From JBLHOS01 sp047623825 (GTDB taxonomy: Bacteria; Pseudomonadota; Alphaproteobacteria; Rhodobacterales; Rhodobacteraceae), in the NCBI GenBank assembly GCA_047623825.1, contig JBLHOS010000041.1, positions 1 through 25,835 of the forward strand: a DNA stretch of 25,835 nt. Direction: 5' to 3'. The notes beneath the pieces are model-generated. The model was not told where the DNA came from, ran no database searches, and worked only from the letters and a program-made list of their open reading frames with translations. This document shows, piece after piece, positions 14,990 through 22,951 of the stretch. The stretch's first letter is position 1; the number at the start of each line of letters is the position of its first letter. The translations under genes were made by a program, and so were the position numbers.

Positions 14990-16630
14990 ATGACGCACCC
15001 CAATACACTGGGCAACAAAATGCATCCTGCCGCAAAGATGTACGCCGATGAATTTCATGATGGTAAACTCAGCCGCCGTGAATTCCTTGTGCGGACGACT
15101 TCTTTAGGTGTGGGCGCAGCTGCCGCATATACTTTGATCGGCTTGAACCCTGCACAAGCAGGTGGGCACAGCGTAATACCATCGATGGGCGGCACGTTGC
15201 GTATTCAGCAAGAAGTTCGCGCTTTGAAAGATCCTCGCACGTATGATTGGTCGCAAATGGCCAACATCACACGTGGGTTTCTGGAATACCTAATCGAATA
15301 CAACGCAGACGGCTCATTCTCTGGTGTTTTGCTTGAGGATTGGTCTGCAAACGACGATGCCACCGTTTACACATTGAACGTCCGTCAGGGCGTGATGTGG
15401 AACAATGGCGATGCGTTCACTGCGCAAGACGTCGCTGCAAACTTCGCCGGTTGGTGTGATGCGACTGTTGAGGGTAACTCGATGGCGTCTCGCATGGGCG
15501 CTTTGGTCGATCCGGAAACCAACCAAGCCCGCGATGGCGGTATTGAGGTTGTGGACGACTACACAGTTCGTCTTAATCTGCCAGCGCCAGACATCACAAT
15601 TGTGCCTGGTATCGCAGACTATCCATCGGCTGTTCAGCATCGTGACTTGATCGGTACAAACCCGCAGGATCACGGCGTAGGCACCGGCGCCTATGAGATC
15701 ACTAACTACGAAGTGGGCGTTCAAGCAACGCTGTCACGCAAAGAGGGTCACACTTACTGGCGTGATACCTATCTGGATCAGATCGACTTCGTCGACCTTG
15801 GTCAGGATCCAGCCGCATGGTTGGCCGGCGCTGAGGCGGGTGAATTTGACATGACCTATGAGACAGTTGGTGAGTTCACCGACTTGTTCGACTCGATCGG
15901 CTGGACCGGCAGCACCGTGGTTACGGCGGCAACCGTTGTGATCCGTCCAAACCAGGACAACGCACCTTATGATGATGTCCGCGTTCGTCGCGCCATCGCC
16001 ATGGCGGTTGACCCACAGGTTCTGCTGGATCTTGGCATCAACGGTCAGGGTACATTGGCTGAAAACCACCACGTCTGCCCGATCCACCCAGAGTATGCCG
16101 AGCTGGCACCTCTGGTGATCGACAAAGACGCGGCCTACGCGTTGCTGCAAGAGTCTGGTCATGCGGATTTTGAGTTTGAGATCACTTCGATCGACGACGA
16201 TTATCGCCGCAACACAACTGATGCCGTCGCAGCACAGTTGCGCGACGCTGGCTTCAATGTGACCCGGACCGTTATCCCTGGCTCCACATTTTGGAACGAC
16301 TGGACCAAATATCCATTTAGCTCCACAAACTGGAACCACCGGGAGCTTGGCGTGCAGATCCTAGCGCTTGCCTATCGCAGTGGCGCACCTTGGAACGAAG
16401 CGGCCTTCGCAAACGAAGAGTTCGACACTCTTCTGACCGAAGCCATGTCGATCCAAGATGCCAGCGCACGCAGTGTCGTCATGGCGCGGTTGCAGACGAT
16501 CATGCAAGAAGAAGGCGTTACACTGCAGCCATACTGGCGCTCGTTGTTCCGTCACCATTCCGGCAACGTTGTGAATGCTGATATGCATCCCAAGTTCGAG
16601 ATCAATGTGCACACACTGGGCTTGGCCTAA
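14990..16630 (+). CDS. Peptide/nickel-type ABC transporter substrate-binding protein, Tat-exported
   Basis: This is a family 5 extracellular solute-binding protein (DppA/OppA type), 546 aa, delivering oligopeptides or a similar ligand to the permeases encoded downstream. The N-terminus carries a twin-arginine signal. SRREFLVR has Arg29-Arg30, a hydrophobic stretch follows, and AQA at 55-57 is a likely cleavage site, so it should be exported folded. The mature part has the family's LEDWSANDDATVYTLNVRQGV and VRRAIAMAVDP motifs. I chose ATG 14990 because GGGAGA sits about 7 bp upstream; an in-frame ATG at 14915 lacks such a site and would bury the Tat motif. A perfect hairpin follows the TAA. 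The true ligand is not predictable from this sequence. Confidence 0.93.
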   Translation: MTHPNTLGNKMHPAAKMYADEFHDGKLSRREFLVRTTSLGVGAAAAYTLIGLNPAQAGGHSVIPSMGGTLRIQQEVRALKDPRTYDWSQMANITRGFLEYLIEYNADGSFSGVLLEDWSANDDATVYTLNVRQGVMWNNGDAFTAQDVAANFAGWCDATVEGNSMASRMGALVDPETNQARDGGIEVVDDYTVRLNLPAPDITIVPGIADYPSAVQHRDLIGTNPQDHGVGTGAYEITNYEVGVQATLSRKEGHTYWRDTYLDQIDFVDLGQDPAAWLAGAEAGEFDMTYETVGEFTDLFDSIGWTGSTVVTAATVVIRPNQDNAPYDDVRVRRAIAMAVDPQVLLDLGINGQGTLAENHHVCPIHPEYAELAPLVIDKDAAYALLQESGHADFEFEITSIDDDYRRNTTDAVAAQLRDAGFNVTRTVIPGSTFWNDWTKYPFSSTNWNHRELGVQILALAYRSGAPWNEAAFANEEFDTLLTEAMSIQDASARSVVMARLQTIMQEEGVTLQPYWRSLFRHHSGNVVNADMHPKFEINVHTLGLA

Positions 16631-16642
16631 ATTAATCGGATG

Positions 16643-16671
16643 GGGCGGCGCGATCATCGCGCCGCCCTTTT
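16643..16671 (+). terminator. GC-rich hairpin with T run after the binding-protein gene
   Basis: GGGCGGCGCGA (16643-16653) pairs perfectly with TCGCGCCGCCC (16657-16667) around the loop TCA, and TTTT follows. It lies inside the operon, 12 bp after the binding-protein stop and about 100 bp before the first permease gene. It probably acts as a partial terminator or 3' stabiliser that keeps binding protein in excess over permease, as in other importer operons. Confidence 0.8.
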
Positions 16672-16770
16672 CATATCTGGGTGTCCACCACCCCACCTAA
16701 GAAACGAACGGGTCCGCAATGATGGCCCGATGACCCGCAAAAATGTGGGCGTTAACCGACAGGGAAATAA

Positions 16771-17859
16771 ATGGGACTGTTTATTCTGCGGCGCGTAGGC
16801 GTGATGATTCTTACCGCACTTTGCCTCACTTTCGTGGTCTTCTTTCTGACCAACCTCGCCCCCAACCTCGAAAAGCTCGCCAAAGCACAAGGCAACTCGC
16901 GCATGACCGATGAGGAGGTCATCAGCTGGATTGATAGAAACGGCTATGGCAGCCCGATGGTCGTCCGCTACGGGGAATGGTTGGGTGTTGTGCCGGGTTG
17001 GACCCGCACCGATACTGGCGATGGTGAAATAACCGGTCGATGTATCGATTTTGGCATGGATCCCACGGACGCACCCACCTTTTGTGGGGTCTTGCAGGGT
17101 GATTTGGGATATTCGACCGTCTCTGACGCCGAAGTTGCCGGGATCGTTGGCTCGCGTCTGGCGCTGACCGGCAAGTTGATGTTCTTTGTTATGATCGTGA
17201 TGATCCCGTCAGCCTTGGTTATCGGGGTTATGGCCGGGATGCGCGAAGGGTCGCGCACCGACAGAACGCTCTCAACGCTGTCGATCGTCACCACCGCGAC
17301 ACCGGAATATGTCTCTGGTGTTATCTTCATCGTGCTGCTGGCGTCCTCAACCACTGGTCTTTCACCGATCTTGGCGGAATGGGGCTGGATCTCTGGTCGA
17401 ACGTGGTTCCTGGGCTCGGCGCGTTCTGCGATGACTGATGTCACGTTTTGGAACTTTACCCTGCCGGTCATGACTATGGCACTTTACGGAATGGGCTATA
17501 TTGCGCGAATGACCCGCGCCTCTATGGCTGAGGTAATGACAGCGCAGTATATTCGGACCGCCCGTCTGAAAGGCGTCAGTTTCCGCAACATCGTTCTGAA
17601 ACACGCCCTACGCAACGCACTCATTGCACCCTTCACTGTCATCATGCTTCAGTTTCCATGGCTGCTGACGGGTGTCGTGATCGTTGAGACCCTTTTCAAT
17701 TATAACGGCTTTGGCTGGACGCTTGTGCAAGCTGCCTCCAACAATGATATCGAGCTGCTTCTCAGCTGCTCCATCGTTGCCGTTCTCGTGGTTCTGGTCA
17801 CACAGCTGATATCTGATATCGGCTATGTCTTCCTGAATCCACGTATTCGTATCTCTTAA
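16771..17859 (+). CDS. ABC transporter permease, DppB type
   Basis: This is a 362-aa inner-membrane permease of the binding-protein-dependent transport family. The N-terminal MGLFILRRVGVMI followed by the first membrane helix is typical of DppB/OppB. A large periplasmic loop of about 95 residues separates helices 1 and 2. The later helices include the EAA coupling segment at about 260-285 (YIRTARLKGVSFRNIVLKHA), which contacts the ATPase. AGGGA lies 5 bp before ATG 16771. The gene ends TAA with AAGGAG overlapping, which serves the next gene 12 bp on. It forms the channel with the DppC-like partner. Confidence 0.93.
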   Translation: MGLFILRRVGVMILTALCLTFVVFFLTNLAPNLEKLAKAQGNSRMTDEEVISWIDRNGYGSPMVVRYGEWLGVVPGWTRTDTGDGEITGRCIDFGMDPTDAPTFCGVLQGDLGYSTVSDAEVAGIVGSRLALTGKLMFFVMIVMIPSALVIGVMAGMREGSRTDRTLSTLSIVTTATPEYVSGVIFIVLLASSTTGLSPILAEWGWISGRTWFLGSARSAMTDVTFWNFTLPVMTMALYGMGYIARMTRASMAEVMTAQYIRTARLKGVSFRNIVLKHALRNALIAPFTVIMLQFPWLLTGVVIVETLFNYNGFGWTLVQAASNNDIELLLSCSIVAVLVVLVTQLISDIGYVFLNPRIRIS

Positions 17860-17871
17860 GGAGCCGACGCA

Positions 17872-19326
17872 ATGGAACCGTTAAGCTGGTCCGGGGCGCT
17901 TGGCCCCATCCTAAATCCTCTGATGTTGGCATTCGTAGTCGTTTTTGTTCTGGGCTTTCTAACCCAGGGCGCGATGGCCGTGGCCGGGATCAAGCCGGGT
18001 GAACCTATTTTCCATCCCGATCACACCATAACGATGACCCGTTCGCCCATCGACTACGCGCTTTTGTCGATGCGGTATTCGGTATTGGCGCTGGTAATTG
18101 CCGCTGTAATCTACATCATCGGTGGGGTCGTCATGCCCTCACCTGAGGCAAAGGGCATTCTGGGCGGTATGGCGGCACGTTTGTTGCCTGTCTGGACCGC
18201 CCTGATCATTACCTTCGTCTTGTCGATTACTTACAAGCGTAAGCTTGGGCTATATGGTAAACTTTTTGATAGTCCGATCGGCATGATCGGCTTTGCGCTG
18301 GTGATGTTCTGGACTTTCACGGCCATCTTCGCGGGTATTATCATCACCCACGGCCCGATCGATGTGATTTCCGGTATGCGCAATGAGGTGCCGGGCACGC
18401 CGCTTTCGGCACTGGGCGACGGCGACTTCCCCTTCTATCTGCTAGGTGGAGACAATCTGGGGCGCGACGTGTTTTCCCGGATGGTCATGGGCGCACGTGA
18501 AGTTCTTAAGATCGCACCCGCTGCAACACTCTTTGCCTTTATGGTCGGGATTACGTTGGGCCTGCCTGCCGGCTACTTTGGTGGCAAGATGGACACCATC
18601 ATCACCTTTGTCGCCAATCTGGTTTTGGCATTCCCAGTGATCTTGTTGTTCTATCTGTTGGTGACGCCTGAAATCGTGGCCACCGGTATTCCGGTTTATA
18701 TGGCGGCGGTTTTGTTCCTCTTACCGATCTTGTTTCTGATCGTGTTGTTCAACAGCCGGTATTTTACGCAACCAAAATTGCGCAATATGCTGGTGGCGGG
18801 CATCGTGATTGTCTGTGGCTGGTTCTATCTGTCGCTGATCTCAGAGGCCTCTGACGATAGCCCGTTGTATATCTTGCCGGCCGCCATCGACGGATTTGAT
18901 ATTCCGGGAAATATCCTGATTGTGTTTGTCTCGGTGGTGTTCGTGAATTCACCCACCGTTTTCCGGATTGTGCGCGGCATCGTGCTCGACATCAAAACTC
19001 GGGATTATGTGGCTGCTGGTCAGACCCGCGGTGAGGGTCCGTGGTACATCATGCTGTGGGAAATCTTGCCCAACGCACGCGGGCCGCTGATCGTCGATTT
19101 CTGCCTGCGCATCGGCTATACCACGATCCTTTTGGGGACCTTGGGCTTCTTTGGACTGGGCGTTTCACCAGAAAGCCCAGATTGGGGTTCAACGATCAAC
19201 GAGGGCCGTCGCCTTTTGTCGATTTACCCGCACCCTGCCCTGCCGCCTGCGTTGGCGTTGATGAGCATGGTTCTGGGCCTAAATCTGCTGGCCGATGGCC
19301 TGCGCGAAGAAAGCCTGAAGGACTGA
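17872..19326 (+). CDS. ABC transporter permease, DppC type with N-terminal extension and internal insertion
   Basis: The DppC/OppC hallmarks are present. GGDNLGRDVFSR is at 192-203, the EAA segment starts near 379 (YVAAGQTRGEG), LGFFGLGVSPESPDWG follows it, and the C-terminal LNLLADGLRE closes the protein. The total of 484 aa is far above the usual 280-310. About 130 extra residues with roughly three hydrophobic segments precede the canonical first helix (which begins near SPIGMIGFAL at 134). A further 80 or so residues with two hydrophobic stretches (about 265-345) separate the LAFPVILLF helix from the EAA region. There is no frameshift. AAGGAG upstream of ATG 17872 supports the start. It is the partner of the preceding permease. 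The extra segments may add membrane helices or dock an accessory subunit, but their role is unknown. Confidence 0.92.
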   Translation: MEPLSWSGALGPILNPLMLAFVVVFVLGFLTQGAMAVAGIKPGEPIFHPDHTITMTRSPIDYALLSMRYSVLALVIAAVIYIIGGVVMPSPEAKGILGGMAARLLPVWTALIITFVLSITYKRKLGLYGKLFDSPIGMIGFALVMFWTFTAIFAGIIITHGPIDVISGMRNEVPGTPLSALGDGDFPFYLLGGDNLGRDVFSRMVMGAREVLKIAPAATLFAFMVGITLGLPAGYFGGKMDTIITFVANLVLAFPVILLFYLLVTPEIVATGIPVYMAAVLFLLPILFLIVLFNSRYFTQPKLRNMLVAGIVIVCGWFYLSLISEASDDSPLYILPAAIDGFDIPGNILIVFVSVVFVNSPTVFRIVRGIVLDIKTRDYVAAGQTRGEGPWYIMLWEILPNARGPLIVDFCLRIGYTTILLGTLGFFGLGVSPESPDWGSTINEGRRLLSIYPHPALPPALALMSMVLGLNLLADGLREESLKD

Positions 19327-19333
19327 TTGATCC

Positions 19334-19358
19334 GTCGCGCCCGAGATCCGGGCGCGAC
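19334..19358 (+). other. Perfect GC-rich hairpin between permease and ATPase genes
   Basis: GTCGCGCCCG (19334-19343) and CGGGCGCGAC (19349-19358) form a 10-bp stem with the loop AGATC, 7 bp after the permease stop. No T run follows (the next bases are CCCTTAAC), so it is unlikely to be an ordinary intrinsic terminator. An RNA-stability or processing element, or a protein-bound palindrome, fits better. Confidence 0.5.
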
Positions 19359-19382
19359 CCCTTAACAAGGATACATGCGGCA

Positions 19383-19472
19383 ATGGTTAAGACATCCACC
19401 CTCACAATTCGTATGCATGCGATGTGCATTGGGTGTGTATGTCGCCGCCGCCCCCACTGGGAGACAAGTTAA
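19383..19472 (+). CDS. Possible short leader ORF coupled to the ATPase gene
   Basis: An ATG at 19383 opens 29 codons whose TAA (19470-19472) overlaps the ATPase ATG (19472) as TAATG, an arrangement seen in translational coupling. The peptide starts MVKTSTLTIR and ends in a Cys- and Arg-rich stretch. A second overlapping frame starts at ATG 19375 with a better ribosome binding site (AAGGA) and ends at 19485, inside the ATPase gene. At most one is likely to be translated and neither may be real. I recognise no family. Confidence 0.2.
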   Translation: MVKTSTLTIRMHAMCIGCVCRRRPHWETS

Positions 19473-21568
19473 TGGCAGACCGTGAACCCTATGACGGCCC
19501 AATTCTAGAGATTGAAAACCTCTCGATCTCATTTTTTACCCGCCTGCGAGAGATCCCCGCAGTGATGGACTTTTCATGCACCGTGCAGCCAGGCGAGGCG
19601 ATGGGCCTTGTTGGCGAAAGCGGATGCGGAAAATCTACCGTTGCCTTGGGGGTGATGCAGGATCTGGGCGCCAATGGCCGGGTCGTTGGTGGCACCATTA
19701 AGTTTAAGGGCCGCGATCTGAACCTGATGAGCAATGCAGAGCTGCGCGAACTGCGCGGATCCGAAATTGCGATGATTTATCAAGAGCCAATGGCCTCTTT
19801 GAACCCGGCGATGAAAGTCGGCAGACAGCTGATGGAAGTGCCGATGATCCACGAAGGCGCTTCTGAAAAGGAAGCGTATCAGCTGGCTATGCAGGTCGTA
19901 AAAGATGTGCGCCTGCCTGACCCCAAGCGGATCCTTGACGCCTTTCCGCATCAGTTGTCGGGTGGTCAGCAGCAGCGGATCGTGATCGCGATGGCGCTGA
20001 TGTCAAAGCCGTCACTGTTGATCCTGGATGAGCCGACCACAGCGCTCGATGTAACGGTTGAGGCCGGGATCGTCGATCTCGTCAAGGATTTGGGTAAGAA
20101 ATACGGCACCTCAATGCTGTTCATCTCGCACAATCTAGGCCTTATTCTGGAAACCTGTGACCGGCTTTGTGTGATGTATTCCGGTGAGGCGGTAGAGACG
20201 GGTTCCATCGTTGATGTTTTTGATAAGATGCAACATCCTTATACACAGGCGCTGTTCCGCTCGATCCCGCTTCCGGGTGCTGACAAGAACGACAGCCCAC
20301 TGATCGCCATTCCTGGCAACTTCCCTTTGCCTCATGAACGCCCCTCAGGCTGCAACTTCGGCCCGCGCTGCGATTACTTTGAGGCCGGGCGCTGTGATGT
20401 GGGCGACATTCGCATGTCTGGGATTGAGGGTGATGATCGCCACGCGTCCCGCTGTGTGAAATTCCTAGAGATTGATTGGGCTGCACCGCCCACAGTCGCT
20501 GCGAAAAAGGAAAAGGGTGAAATTGGAGAGGTTGTTCTGAAGATCGATAACCTCAAGAAATACTATGAAGTGTCCGCCAACTCGATGTTTGGGGGCGGCA
20601 GTACCAAGGTCGTCAAAGCCAACGAAACGCTTAGCTTTGTGGCGCACGAGTCTGAAACATTGGCGATTGTGGGCGAGTCTGGATGCGGAAAATCTACCCT
20701 TGCCAAGGTCTTGATGGGTCTGGAAACCGCAACGGACGGCCAAGTATTTTTGGATAACAAGTCGATTGGCGACGTACAGATTGAAGATCGTGACACTAAG
20801 ACAGTATCCTCGGTTCAGATGGTTTTCCAAAATCCGTTTGATACGCTGAACCCGTCAATGACTGTAGGGCGGCAAATCATTCGCGCACTAGAAATCTTCA
20901 AGATCGGTAATAATGAGGGTGAGCGGCGAGACCGTATGCTGGAGTTGCTCGACCTTGTGAAACTGCCTCGCGCCTTTGCCGATCGGATGCCACGTCAGTT
21001 GTCTGGTGGCCAAAAACAGCGGGTTGGGATCGCACGGGCCTTTGCGGGTGGTGCCCGGATCGTGGTCGCAGATGAACCAGTGTCAGCGCTTGACGTGTCC
21101 GTTCAGGCGGCAGTTACCGACCTGTTGATGGACATTCAGCGCGAAGAGAAAACAACCCTGCTGTTCATCTCGCATGACCTGTCGATCGTGCGGTATCTCG
21201 CAGACCGTGTGATGGTGATGTATCTAGGTCACGTGGTGGAAATGGGCAGCACGGACGCCGTCTTCTCCCCACCTTATCACCCCTATACTGAGGCGTTGCT
21301 GTCTGCGGTGCCGATTGCCGATACCAGCGTCGAGAAGAAGCGGATTGTTCTAGATGGCGACATCCCATCGGCGATGAACCCACCATCGGGTTGCCCGTTC
21401 CAGACCCGCTGCCGCTGGAAGTCTGAGGTGCCCGATGGCCTGTGTGACCGTGAAGTACCACCGATGGTCGATTTGATCGATGGTCATCAGATTAAGTGCC
21501 ATTTGTCGACTGAGATTTTGGCCAAGATGGAGCCTGTGATCAAGATCGCAGCAACTGCCGGCGAGTAA
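19472..21568 (+). CDS. Fused dipeptide/oligopeptide ABC transporter ATPase (DppD-DppF fusion)
   Basis: The 698-aa protein carries two complete ABC ATPase domains, which power import through the two permeases encoded upstream. Domain 1 has Walker A GESGCGKST (48-56), Q-loop Gln104, signature LSGGQ (162-166), Walker B LLILDE (182-187) and switch His220. It is followed by the oligopeptide-specific C-terminal region with PSGCNFGPRC (291-300). Domain 2 has Walker A (401-409), LSGGQ (510-514), Walker B IVVADE (530-535) and His568, then PSGCPFQTRC (638-647). All catalytic residues are intact in both halves. I chose ATG 19472 because GGGAG lies 8 bp upstream; GTG 19424 and ATG 19439 are in frame but lack such a site. 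The gene ends TAA before a strong terminator. Confidence 0.96.
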   Translation: MADREPYDGPILEIENLSISFFTRLREIPAVMDFSCTVQPGEAMGLVGESGCGKSTVALGVMQDLGANGRVVGGTIKFKGRDLNLMSNAELRELRGSEIAMIYQEPMASLNPAMKVGRQLMEVPMIHEGASEKEAYQLAMQVVKDVRLPDPKRILDAFPHQLSGGQQQRIVIAMALMSKPSLLILDEPTTALDVTVEAGIVDLVKDLGKKYGTSMLFISHNLGLILETCDRLCVMYSGEAVETGSIVDVFDKMQHPYTQALFRSIPLPGADKNDSPLIAIPGNFPLPHERPSGCNFGPRCDYFEAGRCDVGDIRMSGIEGDDRHASRCVKFLEIDWAAPPTVAAKKEKGEIGEVVLKIDNLKKYYEVSANSMFGGGSTKVVKANETLSFVAHESETLAIVGESGCGKSTLAKVLMGLETATDGQVFLDNKSIGDVQIEDRDTKTVSSVQMVFQNPFDTLNPSMTVGRQIIRALEIFKIGNNEGERRDRMLELLDLVKLPRAFADRMPRQLSGGQKQRVGIARAFAGGARIVVADEPVSALDVSVQAAVTDLLMDIQREEKTTLLFISHDLSIVRYLADRVMVMYLGHVVEMGSTDAVFSPPYHPYTEALLSAVPIADTSVEKKRIVLDGDIPSAMNPPSGCPFQTRCRWKSEVPDGLCDREVPPMVDLIDGHQIKCHLSTEILAKMEPVIKIAATAGE

Positions 21569-21586
21569 GCCGTTCTATTAAAACGA

Positions 21587-21625
21587 AAAAGCGCCCCTTG
21601 AGGAATAACCTCAGGGGGCGCTTTT
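21587..21625. terminator. Bidirectional intrinsic terminator between convergent genes
   Basis: AAAAGCGCCCCTTGAGG (21587-21603) pairs with CCTCAGGGGGCGCTTTT (21609-21625) around AATAA, a 17-bp stem with one G-T wobble. The A run on one side and T run on the other let it stop transcription from both the ABC operon (+) and the enoyl-CoA hydratase gene (-). It lies 18 bp after the ATPase stop and 21 bp from the hydratase stop. Confidence 0.9.
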
Positions 21626-21646
21626 GTTTGATATAACAGTTTGGGT

Positions 21647-22423
21647 TTAGCGGCCTTCGAACTTGGCCGGACGCTTCTCCATGAAGGCCAAAACACCCTC
21701 TTTGAAATCACGGGTTCGGCCGCATTCGCCCTGCAATTTGCCTTCCAGCTTCAGCTGTTCAGACAATGTGTTTTCAGAGCTTGCGCGGATTGCCTCTTTG
21801 GCGTGCTTGTAGGCTTGCGTTGGCCCTTTGGCCAAATGTGCAGCACGGGCCCTCCAAGTCTGCTCAAAACTGGCATCCTCAATCGCTTCCCAGATCATGC
21901 CCCAGTCACTGGCCTGGTCGGCACTGATCTTATCGGCAAACAGCGCCGCCCCCATCGCCTTGGCCGTCCCGATCTGGCGCGGCAACCAATAGGTGCCACC
22001 TGCATCTGGGATCAAACCAATACGGGTAAACGCCTGAATGAAGCTGGCTGATTTTGCAGCGATCACAACATCGGCGGCCAGCGCCAAATTGGCGCCCGCA
22101 CCGGCAGCAGTGCCGTTCACCGCCGAGATCGTCGGCACTGGACAATCATTGATCGCCATCAGCATCGGAATGTATTCGTCGCGCAACGTACGCTCTAGAT
22201 TAATGTTAGCGACATTGGCGCGATCGCCCAGATCCTGGCCTGAGCAGAACGCCCGACCTTCGCCTGTCATAACCACAACGCGCGCCTCATGTCCGCCAAG
22301 TGTCACGGCATGGGTAATCTCAGCCCGCATCTGGGTGTTGAGGGCATTCATCACATCTGGCCGACGGAATGTGATCAGCGCCACATCGTCCGAGATGTCC
22401 ATTGTTAAGGTTTCATATTGCAT
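21647..22423 (-). CDS. paaG: Enoyl-CoA hydratase/isomerase, PaaG-like
   Basis: This 258-aa member of the crotonase family resembles PaaG (ring-1,2-epoxyphenylacetyl-CoA isomerase) along its whole length. The oxyanion-hole segments are AFCSGQDLGDR at 58-68 and NGTAAGAGANLA at 103-114. GLIPDAGGTYWLPR at 136-149 carries Asp140, the equivalent of the PaaG catalytic Asp. The closing RDFKEGVLAFMEKRPAKFEGR-type tail is also PaaG-like. The two Glu residues of true enoyl-CoA hydratases are not at their usual sites, which favours an isomerase. GGAGAGA precedes ATG 22423. It lies 66 bp downstream of ccmH with no other phenylacetate genes in view, so its physiological substrate is open and the symbol reflects similarity only. 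Confidence 0.88.
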   Translation of the reverse strand: MQYETLTMDISDDVALITFRRPDVMNALNTQMRAEITHAVTLGGHEARVVVMTGEGRAFCSGQDLGDRANVANINLERTLRDEYIPMLMAINDCPVPTISAVNGTAAGAGANLALAADVVIAAKSASFIQAFTRIGLIPDAGGTYWLPRQIGTAKAMGAALFADKISADQASDWGMIWEAIEDASFEQTWRARAAHLAKGPTQAYKHAKEAIRASSENTLSEQLKLEGKLQGECGRTRDFKEGVLAFMEKRPAKFEGR

Positions 22424-22489
22424 GTTTCTCTCCGCATTATTTGCGCAGACGATATCAAAGCAATCCGTGCAGGAAAGCGAAACCCGGCG

Positions 22490-22951
22490 TCACGGGTTCA
22501 TTATCTCATCCAGCCTGCGGGTTTCATCGGGGGTAAGTGCTGGTCTGACCAACTCTGGCGTCTGATTTCGGCGTCTGATGTACAAAGCCGCCAAACTAAG
22601 TCCGGTCACCAGCATGCCGGGACCCGCCAACCACAAAATCCAGTTCGCACCCGACGCCACAGGGTTCAGCAAGACGTATTCACCATAGCGATCGACGATG
22701 TAGGCGACGACCTGCTCATCGCTATCGCCATCCACCAACCGCTCACGCACCAACAGGCGCAAGTCTCGAGCCAGATCCGCATGGCTTTCGTCGATACTTT
22801 CGTTGCGGCAGACCAGACAGCGCAGCCCAGTTGAGATATCGCGCGCACGTGCTTCCATCACAGCATCAGCCAAAATCTCATCAGGTTCGACCGCATTCAC
22901 CGGCATCGCCAGACTTAGGCTAATCAAGGCCAGAGCAATTAACCGTTTCAT
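22490..22951 (-). CDS. ccmH: Cytochrome c-type biogenesis protein CcmH
   Basis: CcmH is a membrane-anchored periplasmic thioredoxin-like reductant that keeps apocytochrome c thiols reduced for haem ligation by CcmF. The 153-aa protein has a signal peptide (cleavage probably after VNA at 18-20). The redox motif LRCLVC, with Cys45 and Cys48, is followed by RNESIDES. The family's VDRYGEYVLLNP block comes next, then a membrane helix near 104-125 and a short cytoplasmic tail. It lacks the TPR domain (CcmI part) found in longer forms. Its ATG overlaps the ccmF TGA by 4 bp. Confidence 0.96.
   Translation of the reverse strand: MKRLIALALISLSLAMPVNAVEPDEILADAVMEARARDISTGLRCLVCRNESIDESHADLARDLRLLVRERLVDGDSDEQVVAYIVDRYGEYVLLNPVASGANWILWLAGPGMLVTGLSLAALYIRRRNQTPELVRPALTPDETRRLDEIMNP

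Noticed and set aside
15734..16339. 201-codon frame antisense to the substrate-binding protein gene
   Set aside because: It is a shadow frame opposite a well-supported gene, Cys- and His-rich without domain structure, and with no ribosome binding site.
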